A DNA stretch of 64,000 bases from Ulva prolifera (Eukaryota; Chlorophyta; Ulvophyceae; Ulvales; Ulvaceae). The notes beneath the pieces are model-generated. The model did not search any database. It was not told where the DNA came from and saw only the letters and a program-made list of their open reading frames with translations. The position numbers and the translations under genes are program-made. Shown piece after piece: positions 32,535 to 43,260 of this stretch. The stretch covers positions 7,885,985-7,949,984 of the forward strand of contig CM041196.1 of assembly GCA_023078555.1 (NCBI GenBank), written 5' to 3'. Positions within the stretch are counted from its first letter, which is position 1. Each line of letters starts with the position of its first letter.

Positions 32535-35500
32535 TCATGCCTCCGCAAATCCAGCAGAAAACTTTTTTGCGGCGGCCTGACACATGTCTGACGTGACAGC
32601 CTTGCAGTCTGTTGCATCGGCAAGGTCAGATGCCAAGGTCATGAATGCTTGAGCCAATTCTCTGTTCCTGGATCGCATGTGAGACGCGGCATTGTTGAAC
32701 GCCTTTGCACATATGTAGTGTGCCTCAAGTGCTGGATAGCGGCCTTTCATGCATGTCCCTCGGGCCACGTCCAGAATCAGCTCTAATGTCTGTGCCCGGC
32801 CGGAGTCGTCCTGCACACTATTGAGTAAGGCTCGACCTGCCTGTGCAATGCACTGTGGATCGTTTGCATCGATGGTCGGACTGGCAGCCTTGACTTGCTG
32901 CAGGGCCGCTACCAGTATACGATCGGCAAGCCTAGGGTACCCTGCAAGCATGGCCAAGCCGTTGAAGATTTGCATTAATGGGGCAGCCATCATCTCCAGC
33001 ACAATTTTGCGTTGCATTGCAGTTGTCATGCGCATGCAGCAATAACTGCATCTACAGTTGTGCTGTGCACACCTTGGCGCAATCTGGTGGCCGCTAACCA
33101 CAGGGTATTGAATGGAGGCGCAAGTTGAATCAGGGCATCAATTGCATTCTCTAAGGACTCTGTATCTACCTCGATGACGCTGAGTTGCAATTGGCACATT
33201 GTGAACCGTACGCGACAGTTCTGGTCGTGATCCGTCTCGACATAGAACATGTGCTGCTTCAATGCCTGCTGCTGCTCTGTGGCGCGAGCGAGCAGTAACT
33301 TTGCCAACGCCACTGTTCCATGATCCTGCTGCTCTTCCTGTGCATACACGTATGGTGAAACCCGACAGATGGCTTGGCTGTACATGGCCAAGGCTACACA
33401 TTTAGCGTTGCAAATGCGATCACATGCATGCGTACGTCAAGGGGTGGTAGGTGCCAGGTAAGACATGAAACACTCATCCAAGAACACTCAATGTTATAGC
33501 TCACCGTGCTAGCAATGGTCAGCGTAGTCTCGGATGCAGAAAGGTAGGCATCATGCGAGTATCTCAAGTGCTCCACAGATATGCGGGCCATTCTTGACCA
33601 CAGGCAACCTGCGCTGCGCCAGAGGAGGACAGAGTTCCGGGCGCACTGTAAATGTATGGCCTGGACTGCCATATTGGAAAAATGCGAAGCCATGTCATGT
33701 AGGTCATCATTGTCCCATCGATGGCAGCCGTGAAGGCCTCCCTGCCCGTCCGGGCCCTGGTCATGTTTGCAGACACATTTTTCGCATAGAATGCTCAACT
33801 CCACTGCACAGAGTTCACCAAAGGTTTCCAGTATTAAGCAGTAGTAAGCTGTAGTAAATCCACTAAAACATTAATCCCTTGGAAGTCATGATGCAGTATA
33901 TGTCCAATCTGCGCAGCAGTGGCCAAAAACAGTCACAGATGATGCCCTGCGAAAGCTGGCATAGAAGCTATGCAAACCCTCAGATGCGATGCTTGGTACA
34001 CATGAAAACTGCACGTTGATCACTTATAGACCATATCAGAATAATGTTTTGCAAACAGCTGCGTTAGTGCATCTGCGTATTCGTCGCTTCGTGCGTGGAA
34101 GTAGGCTGTCACCACCGCCTGATCAAAAGTCACTTACTTCTCTACAATAAGCATTAAGGCGCACTGTGGAACCTACCTGCTTTTTGACACATCTGTGAGT
34201 CAAAGTGGCTCCAGGTGAGCTGACGACCAACAACGTGCTGCTTTATAGCCTGTGCTGCTGTGACGTTTGACCGCTGAACGTGAGCAGGAAGTGCGAGAGT
34301 GAGCAAAGCTGATTTGGCAACAGATAGACCAAGCGTCTGGCAGCCACTGCCAGGCACTTCATGCAGCCAGAGTCCACTCTCCATCGCCACTGTCAGCAGG
34401 TGAAGTGCTGCAGTTTGGACGGTGCTGCATGCAGACTCGTGATACAAGTCTTTGATGATCACATATATGTCTTCAGACGACACTGTCGCTTGATTCAAAA
34501 TTACATCGAGCTCAGCCAATACATGGTCAGTTTCTTCCATCTGCATGCAGAAGCCCAGCTCTGACATCCGCAAGATCATCTAGCACACTGATGTTGAATC
34601 TTCATACCATGCACAGCACTTTAAACTTCAGCAGATGCCCTGCCATCTGCTTGATGCTTTGATCCGTGGCTGCCTGGGGTGATTCATAGGGAGCCGCCTT
34701 GCACGATTCCAGGAGCGAGTTCACGTGTTCAAGTGAGAGCTGAAGATGGCCTCCTGCCAATGCTGCCAATGCCCATGTGTGGTACAGAGCGGGCAATTGG
34801 TGTGGCAGCGCGCAGACCAAACATGCTTTGAGATATGCGTTCACTACTTCAATGGAAGGATCTTCATTGTCGATAAGTCGCCTAGACCATGAATGTAGCT
34901 TGGCGAAAATGGTGTCTTGCAAGCTGCCATGTTTCTCCACAACTTTGAACACATGCGGAAGCCTGAGAAAAGATACCAATGCATCAGCGTCTTCGACACT
35001 GTCCACCTGAATCCAAGCTCCCATCTGGTATGTTCATATTTTGGTGTAGCTGTGTTCTCGTGCAGGTGCATACAGAAGATCTTCATGGCATGGCAATTGT
35101 GAAGAACAGGCACCTGCAGATTCCAAAGGCAGATCACTAAATGATCACTGTCGTCAAAGTGTTGTACAGCCTGACCCAGCAACGCAAGGCACTTTGGTGT
35201 GCTGGCAGCCATAGCACGATTCAGGCACGCCCCAAAGATCTCTTCAGTCATCCAAGGATGCACCAAAAGTTTTGACAGTTCTGCCAGGTCCACTTCATTC
35301 TGTTTTGTAAACAGTGACGCAATCGCAGGGGCCAGTTGCTGAAGAGGAGAAGCCGGGCTTAGTTTGCCCAACAGCTCATATAACATGGAGACCGGAGTTT
35401 GCAGAAGCTCCTGCATCTCTGGATCCATCGCAGCATTCGCCATGATCATGATGACTGCAATGACCTGGCGAGTCCTGACCTGAACTCGTGACACCTAGCT

Positions 35501-36450
35501 CGCATTGGTGCAACGGCACATCTGGGGCACTGCTGTTTCAGTACTGCTCTGATCACACACCTGGGACAACATATTTTCTGCCCAGGAGATGCCTTCATCG
35601 GAGGCTGTGGCCAACAGGTCAGTCATGTCAGTCTGAAGACACCTCTCAGCTTGCTGAAGCACGTTCCATGTCAGGGTCATGCTGCCCTTGCAACAGAGGC
35701 CCATGAGCACCCTGTCAGCTTGCTCTATATGCTTCATCAGCAGGAATTGCAATAAGGGCATCCAGTCCAGATGAGAGCCAGCTTCTGAAATGGAGCATAT
35801 AACCTCTGTGCACAACGTGTACAGCTCCTCAGCGCCGACCGTGTGTCCCAGTCTCCAGGCCGCCTGCAACTGCAGGACGAAGAGCTGGAATAACAGAGCT
35901 GTGTGGTGCCGATCCTCATTGTCTTCGGATACCAGAGTCTGCGCTGTCGCTCCGAGGTTTTGCAGTGATCTCCAGGCAGTCTCCCAGTCGTCTTGACTCG
36001 CGTGCACCTGCACATCTCCATCTGCGTTATGTCGGCCCAGCAGAAGTTTTCGCGCTGCATTTCCGTCGCTCATAGCTTTACCTCAGCGTCAAAAAGCTGT
36101 AGCTGAGCCTGCATTGCATGAAACGCAGCGGGGACCGTCATGTCTTGCCAGCAATCGCCGTGGTTGGACAGCTGCAACAGATCCCATACTAGACCGTAAA
36201 TTCGTTGCCACTGTTCAAGTCTAAAATGACGAGTGCCACATGCTCCCTCAACCGGTCTTGGTTCGGCCTTGGTGCACATGGCATCGGCTACTCGAAGTAT
36301 GGGGCGCCATAAGAGGCACGCACAGTTCCACGCTTCCCGCGCGTCGGGAGGTCGTTTCTGAAGCGCTTCACGAAATTCGTTAACGACTGTCAGGAGGTTT
36401 TCCGAGTGCTCTTCGACTGAGCTCACGATTGCATGGACGCTAGACAACAT
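32535..36450 (-). CDS. Large helical-repeat protein, probable ZIP4/SPO22 (TEX11) meiotic family
   Basis: Starting at ATG 36450, exons 36450-36082, 36007-35561, 35479-35114, 35024-34608 and 34579-34177 close in phase. Further exons near 34120-34034, 33848-33505, 33393-33073 and about 33060-32535 (stop) clearly belong by composition, but their phases do not close with the GT-AG ends I can see. The protein is almost wholly alpha-helical (TPR/solenoid). The N terminus has REAWNCACLLWRPILRVADA and the last exon has AHYICAKAFNNAASHMRSRN followed by ELAQAFMTLASDLADA. These recall the LWN and AFN motifs of plant ZIP4 and animal TEX11, scaffolds for class I meiotic crossovers. The call rests on motif memory. 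A different helical-repeat family remains possible. Confidence 0.55.
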
Positions 36451-37245
36451 CGTGTCGACGAGGTCTTACAAGCTGTTCTCCCGTAGAAAAAATGATCGTC
36501 AGACAGTTCTGCATGACCTGGGTGTGACAGTTGTTACACGTGCGTCAGTTTAAAGCAGCAGCGATGGCTGATGAGATATCATCTCTGCGCGCAGGCCTTT
36601 TCTCACCCACGCCATCCATGACAGCCTCGGAAGTCCCGCTTTGTATGCATGGAGGTACTACCTGCCTCTCCGACTTCGTCCTTGTATGAGCATAACGATA
36701 ACGATGTAGGAGAGGCAGGTATCACCTCACCCAGGAACAGCATAGGGAAAAAGCGCAATCAAACCACACCACTGTGACATTTCATCACTGTGCGCAGCAA
36801 GGTCTCAGTGTTCAGCTTTCAGAGGTTACCAGGGTACAGCTTTCGTAACATGCACAGGGCACAGATTTGTCGCGGCTGTTGCGCCACCTGCATGTCCATG
36901 GTGTGGGACATCGATGTACACACTATCTGCAGCATCACCTGCAGAGTGGCACAGTGGAGTGCAAAAATCCCCAACTGCTCCCTGGCCACTTCTGACTGCA
37001 AATTTGCGTAGAGTTGCATCAAAGGCACGGGAACGTCTGATGTTTTGGGTGGGCCCCTGGCGACACATGATGCTACACCCCTTGACACGCTCACTGCCTT
37101 GTTGCAGCCATACACACATGAAAAGCATTCATGCTACACGCCATGCCTAACTCTACTCATATAGTTAGTAACTGCCATCTCACTATCATCCCAATTCAGG
37201 CATAGTGGTCACCTACGCAGTGCACCCTCAGGGCTTTGGGCTTAC
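36451..37245. other. Intergenic, with inverted-repeat copies and a possible 3' exon
   Basis: The ZIP4-like promoter should lie at the left. A minus-strand frame at 37115-36819 (LQSEVAREQLGIFALHCATL) could be the missing last exon of the gene to the right, but the acceptor phase does not fit. The repeat hairpin at 36652-36728 is listed separately. Confidence 0.35.
36652..36728. repeat. Inverted pair of the 20-bp motif (hairpin with 37-base loop)
   Basis: Bases 36652-36671 (GAGGTACTACCTGCCTCTCC) and 36709-36728 (GGAGAGGCAGGTATCACCTC) are inverted copies with one mismatched pair, separated by 37 bases. The same 20-mer occurs once more at 27069. This resembles a small foldback/MITE-like element or the paired ends of one. 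Confidence 0.8.
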
Positions 37246-39230
37246 CTGCATCGACATGGCATCAGCAAAGGGGTTGCCCGTGCTGCCTGCAGCAAACGGA
37301 TTTCCTGACACTTGGTTCACAGTGCCACAGTCGCTGATAGAGGTCATCATTGGCACAGGGGATTCTGCTGTCGGCAAGCCCGGCAAAGACTTCGAAGCAG
37401 CTGACTGAGGGAGCAGTGCAGACGCACCCGCTGCCGGCAGCCCCGGCCAGGAGTGCATCACATCGATGTTAGGGGGCATATTGTGCGTCCATGCCTGTGT
37501 CATGAACGAGGAGTGGTCTGGGGCATGGTGCAAGGACATGCTCCTGCTTCTCGCATCTGGAGGCGGCGACATCGGTGGCATACCAAACCCCCAGGTGTCC
37601 GAGGACCCCCGCATGAGCATGCTGTTTGCGTGCTGCGGGGTTGACACCATCTGCCCGTCTGCCCAGATCGGCGCTGACAGCGCCACTGACGCAGCAAACG
37701 GATCTGCCATGGTCGTCGAAGGCGCATCAATGTCCATCAAGCTGTCGTCTGGGCCGCCATACGTGATGTCGCTGGGTGGCCCGGTAGTGGAAGGTACATG
37801 TGGTGTGTAGGGCTCGTTCCCTGACCGCGGTGGCGCCGGTCCATCATTCGGCTTGACCCTGTTGTGGCCGCGGTGCAGCCGGGGAGTGCTCTTTGGGGCG
37901 TCGACACTGTTATGCCGGCCCTTCAGCTGACCGTTTATCAATCTGTCTGTTGCTCCGCCGCTCATAGGCCACCTACCACCCGACTTGGGAGGAGGCAGCG
38001 GCAGTTTGGTGGCGCCGCCGTCACTAGCGGGTCTTATCGCAGCACTACGAGACCGACCTGATGATGCCATGCGTGCGCTTGCATGTGCAGATGCGTTTGC
38101 CTGGAGCTGTGAGGCAAAGTCGGTGCGCATCGTGGTGACCATCGTGTGCATCCGCACGTTCTCCTCTTGCGCCCTTATGGCAGATGACAGGAACATTCCA
38201 CAGACTGCTCCCTGCATACGCACTGCTACGTCAACCAACGGGGCAACGCCCATGCGCTGAGGTTCTGCTCAGAGGTTCACAATGGAGCAGGGTGCAGGCA
38301 GGGGGAGCAGGCAGGGGGAGCAGGCAGGGCGCACAGACACTGCCTTGCTGGCCATGCCGGCTCGCACTGCATCTGCAGAGCTCTCAGGTTCTGCATCTTT
38401 GGTCAGTGCGGACTCCACGATTTCGAAATTTCGCATGCGAAGCACATCAGTGGGGGGCGCATTTGCAACCCACGAACTCGCCGCGAACATGGCGCTGTCC
38501 AGAACGTCTGAGTACTCTTGTTCCACAAGCTGCAGCACGTCCGACTGGTCCAGCTAGATTTGCTGTGACGCTGTCAATGAGGCTGGTGCATGAGCAGGCA
38601 ACATCAGGCATGGCAGCGCACCTCAAATCCCACCATCCATGCTTTGCAGTAGTTCTGAAGCCACTTGTATAAGCCCTCCATCGTGACATGGTGAGGAGCA
38701 GGATCTTTACTTCGAGACGAGGCTGATTTGTTGCACACGTCTGTCAACTTCTCCAGATACTGCTGGACCTGCCGGGAGACCCCATACCGTACACCACGCA
38801 GGTGCTGTCGTACGAGTGGTGCATAGATCGGCCGGCTTCGACATAGGTCCAGCATTGCGCGAATCAGGTCCTGATGCCAGTATAGAGCACATGCCAGCTT
38901 CTTGCGCAGATGGCGATCGTTGCAGAATGGGACTGGCACTCGTGTGAAAGATTTGGAGCTGGTGAATGACCAAGTCCCTTTCTTGGACTCAGCAAGGCTT
39001 GCTGATCGCAAGTGCTTCTGGCTGTAATTCCCACATGCCCACATCAGCTGCATCCCGTGCCTTGCATCTCTGCACAGGCGGCTCTGGGACAGCGACCTGC
39101 AGAGCTTGGGAGGTGGGCCGGCAGGGGACACCGAGACGGGTTCGCACAGATCGCCACGGAACGAGTGCAGTACTGCCAACCACATACGAATCAGAATGAA
39201 AGAGTCGACTGATCCGGCGAGAGCAGACAC
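37246..39230 (-). CDS. Unidentified protein with helical N part and NPF motifs (possible endocytic adaptor)
   Basis: At least three exons. Exon 1 runs from about 39230 (no ATG, so 5' incomplete) to 38622. Exon 2, 38529 to about 38350, joins in phase. Exon 3 runs from about 38260 to 37246 and ends at a GTAAGC donor, so a last exon is missing. Exon 1 contains RHLRKKLACALYWHQDLIRA and a helical stretch ending QVQQYLEKLTDVCNK. Exon 3 begins with a coil (AQEENVRMHTMVTTMRTDF) and becomes long disordered Pro/Ser/Met-rich sequence ending SGNPFAAGSTGNPFADA. Paired NPF motifs bind EH domains in clathrin adaptors such as AP180/ANTH and epsin proteins. A helical domain plus disordered NPF tail fits that layout, but I cannot confirm an ANTH fold. 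Confidence 0.5.
38294..38329. repeat. 13-bp minisatellite (GCAGGCAGGGGGA, 2.8 copies)
   Basis: Two perfect 13-base units and a partial third lie at the intron between exons 2 and 3 of the NPF protein. On the coding strand they read as pyrimidine-rich CTGCCTGC..., close to the 3' splice site, so they may have been co-opted as, or grown from, the polypyrimidine tract. Confidence 0.85.
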
Positions 39231-41030
39231 AACTTCGTGCTCTACCGCCAGCGCAGGCCAAGTGATTATTCACAACTGCTGCCAGTTCACATGTTGCAGA
39301 TAGTTCGTCACGCAGTGACTAAGCTCCCGCGACTTTGAAAAAAGGGGCTACCAGGGCAGGCACGAACGCAACGGCAACATCAGCGAAGATGGATTATAAC
39401 AATTCCTGCTTTCAGTTTAAGGACGCGGATTGGAGCGCACTGCAACCATTTCTCCGCATAGCTGCGAATTGTGGCCTTCCGGTGCTCCATGGGACATCGC
39501 TGTGTGCTGACTTTGAACATCCCAATCGCCAATGCTGCATATTTTGAGGAGCTGATAGAGAGCGTGGGTGTCTCATCAGTGTGTGCTACGACACAGTGAT
39601 GGGAGTGGCACACCTAAATTGCAGCTATCGACCGCGCGGGACGAATCACCTCGCGCAGCGTACTGTGAGAACACGCCAAGTTTATCAAAGAGCTCAGTAT
39701 CTTCAACACTCCTCCAGGATTCGTCGCCACGAGCCGAAGACGCCATCCTCACGACTGTAAACAGTGAAATTAAGCGAGCAGTTGCACTGCCGATCGGAGG
39801 CCTCCGCTTTCTTTGGACGCGAGAATTCAAGCCCCAGACTCACTATTGGGGACCAGTGGAAACTGTCATATGGATTCTCGCATGAATCATGACTAGATCA
39901 CGGATACTTCGCTAGGGCTACATTCGTAGTGGTAAGCGGGATGCCCGCGCCAGGACAACGTTTTTGCAACATCACACCATGAACTTTACAAGCTGCGAAA
40001 GCCGGATGTATACGCTTCAATTGTTATTAAGATCTGCGGGTGGTGATGGTTTTTCCCGCAAGGATTGCTTGCATGCATGCAGGCCGCTGCGTGTTCGCTA
40101 CTGGCCATCAGTATCCAACCATTGCAACGCGGTCATGGCCAAAGCATGGTATGTCGATGACGAAGGCCTTTCTCAGCCCCTGGTATGGGCAGTGCTTCCC
40201 GCGATCAAGGGACATTTGCTGTTGCTGAGATTACGCTTGCATGCCGCAGATACTCGTTAATCACGGCCAAGTTTGTCAAGTTCTCACAAGTTCCCATACA
40301 ACGATCGCCAAACGACAGTCATATGATTCCCAAACTGCCCACGTGAACACCGTCGTCGACACGTTGCACTTCCAATGCTGCGCTGTTGGGCCGAGGACAG
40401 TCCTGGGAACTTCCAGACTGTCTTATCCTGAGCACCGCGGCCCAGTCTCACACCCCGCATCATCGAATAAGGAAAGTCTGTGCATGCAAAGGCGCTGCCA
40501 GAATTCAGAATCAGTCCAGCCACCGCGGGCGCGGCGTCCGCAGCTGAGCGTGTAGCTCAACCACCTCCACCTCCACCACGCATATGAAAGGGTCGCCGTC
40601 GCGACCGCTGCTGCGGGTCGTGCTTGGCGTTCATTGAGAACTACCTCAGCAGGACCACAGCTTGTCTTGCTGCGTACATGCCGGAAATTGAAGCATATCG
40701 TAGTGAGCGCTCGAGATGTTTACATGTACCTTCGACATCGTGCACAACGTTCCCAGATACAATGCAGAAAGTAGAAACCCAGCCATGGTCGTGCAGCGCT
40801 GCCGGTACAGTAGCATCGCAATCGGAAGGCGCGACCTGCATCCCCACAGGTACGCGTTAACAAGCCCCTCAGAGAATTTCACGTGATGCCCGCGTTCGTG
40901 GCCGCTGAAGATGTGTCTGGGGCGTGAACGCGTCTTGTGCCGATGTTGTTTCCTGTGAACGCATCTCTTACAGCTACTCTATAGACAGCTACTCTATAGA
41001 CGTGCTGATTATGCCCGCTCTCGACACTTA
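39231..41030. other. Weakly coding region, one possible first exon
   Basis: A plus-strand ATG at 39389 opens a plausible exon (MDYNNSCFQFKDADWSALQP) followed 100 bases on by another phase with PIANAAYFEELIESVGVSS. The two could be one exon with a frame break or two spliced pieces. Downstream frames to 40860 have no recognisable motif. Otherwise I see nothing. Confidence 0.3.
40970..40999. repeat. Perfect 15-bp tandem duplication
   Basis: ACAGCTACTCTATAG occurs twice in direct succession. It looks like a recent slippage or target-site-like duplication with nothing between the copies. Confidence 0.9.
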
Positions 41031-41036
41031 GAGTTT

Positions 41037-43260
41037 TCACTGATTCCTTGTGTATGCTATAGTTATGCAGGCCAGGTCGGGTAGAAAGTCTGCACGCGAG
41101 AGATACCCAGCCAGGTATGCGCGCGCTGGGCCCTGGTGCGGTTTGCATTGCTCCTTGCCTGTGATGTATGCACTGGTGCTTGTTGAGGCTGTGGCTTGGG
41201 TGCAATGAGCTGGGCTGCACCCCTGCCCCCCTCCCCCTGGCTGCAGTGTTTCACCATGGTGCACCTGTTTCTGAGCTGCCCGCTGGATTTATTTTTGCGG
41301 TACTGCCTGACTCGTCGCCTCTGTCTTTGTAACACATCCCAGGAAACAGCGGACAAAGTTCATTCGGCCATTGTTTCAGTTTCACTAGGGCATCAGTGTC
41401 CGCACACGGAAGGCAGACGAAACATAGACGCAGTCACCGTCCGGCCGGCCGCCTGACCCTGCGCAGCCCCTGAGCAGGGCCGGTGGAAGGAGAGACTGCG
41501 GTCTGGCCGGGGGAGCCGCATCACGAGGTATCAGCTGTCACCGACGCTGCCTGGTATGGCCGGCGGTGTTCCGCGCCAGGGTTATTGTGCTGGGGGCATG
41601 TGAGTGCAGTGGTCCCCGAGCGCACTTGCGCATGGATTTGCGTGTGTGACGCGCGGGTCGCGTTTGTCTAGTCAGGTGCTAGGCTGCGGCTCACCCTGCA
41701 TCGGACGCTTGCTGCAGCTTGATGTGCGATTGTTCTTGTTCCTGTATGGCATGCTGTCCTGCGAGGCTACCTTCCTCTTAGACTCCTTTCTTGTAACAAA
41801 CCCGCTCCAGAAACACCTACTAGTACTGCAGCCGTGCCCAAGCCGCAAAACACGAGACTACCCGGATGGACGTCCTTACAGCAGAAGCCCGCAGCCTCCA
41901 GAATCCCAACCCTGCCGAAACACATCTGCCAAGTAGCAGACTCGCTGCCACGCCGCCATGCCCATCGAAAGCCTGCACCGCGCATAGTCAGCGCAGTGCC
42001 GGCCCTGACACAGTAGCTACAGGGAGGTGGTTGTGAACATCTGCAAGGGTGCATTAGAAGCAGGCGAGGAGGCATGTAGCACCACAGGATCCACGTGCAG
42101 AACTCAAGAACAGGAGCATCACCTACGCAAGCCACCGCCGTCAACACACAAATCACGTCTCAGACGCCGGTATCCACCAACACCACCCGCGCACGCATGC
42201 TCCAACACAGCCCCACACCCATACCCGCGCACATGCAGTCTCTCCACCCCGCGGCACCATCCTGGAAAACCCACCGCACGAATGGCCCCGGCGGCCAGAC
42301 ACTAACACACAGCACCTCCCGGCCACCGCCGGGCGCCTAAAATTCTGGGGCACCCCCACCCCCCGCACCAAACCCCTTCGCCGCACCCGCCACAATGCAG
42401 GGCCGCTCCCGAGCGGCGAGCAACACACCCACACCCCTACTGCCCAGCGAGCGGAATCCACCGCCAATGCCATGGCTCATTGGCGCCATGCCTTACGAAG
42501 GACGTCCCGGCGACGAGCACCACAAGAACCGGTGACGGTGATAACCGGACAGAGCCGAGAAGCAGAGCAGGGCCGGCCCACTGCTCAGGCCTGGTCGGCA
42601 GTGTGCGGAGAGAGGCCATCAGATGGGACCGCAAGTTCCGACAAAGCTGCCGCTCCCGCGTGACGTGGCGTCAGCAGGGCAGCCGAATGCACCTGGCGGG
42701 CCACCGCGCTGCAGGAAGATCGCGCATTCCTTTCACAAGAAAAAGCCGCCTGGAGGCAGCGCTGGACCCTGCAGCCACATCCACAAAACTAATGAGGAAC
42801 GCAAATGCAGCTGGGCCGATCCGTGCATACGTCTCATGCGACAGCAGGACCAAGGCGAACGCCCCAATATGCTGGGCGTGGCGGGCAAGGGGACGGCGCC
42901 AGATGCCGCGTGGCCAAGGGGCACCCTATGGATGTGACAACAGCTGCGTATGTCATGGGCAATGCGGGGTGGTGTCGGTGCTGCCGGTGTGAACGCTGTC
43001 CCCGTTTGACTCTCTCTTTCGCCCGGACTGTGATCAAGTTGATGAGACCATGCCATTGCAGAGCACCAAAACGAACATATGGGGACACGCTCTGGTCCCC
43101 TGACATCGTTCCGGTTGCCTGACCCGTTGGCAGGAAAACGCAGTGAGCCTCGTCCCAGTAGCCAGTAGCAGATGATCGCTTGCCCTAGGCCACCTGAGGC
43201 CTGCACGCCGGGACACCATCTTCGCAATGTGCAAGAGTAGCGCAAGACCTAGCGTGTGAG
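41037..43260 (-). mobile_element. Element remnants, copies of the 28-kb and 62-kb family
   Basis: The plus strand at 42064-42150 (word CATGTAGCACCA, then GGATCC and CGTGCA) matches 62463-62490. The minus frame there encodes CTWILWCYMPPRLL, against CTRILWCYMPFQLW at 62 kb. The segment 42745-42870 matches 28624-28750 and keeps the AASRRLF frame. Minus frames at 42156-41767, 42473-42153 and 43245-42733 abut without forming one gene. The block is GC-rich and Pro/Ala/Arg-coding. I infer nested or tandem decayed insertions. Confidence 0.55.

Noticed and set aside
34844..35102. Plus-strand frames across the ZIP4-like exons
   Set aside because: They mirror well-supported minus-strand exons and have no independent signals.
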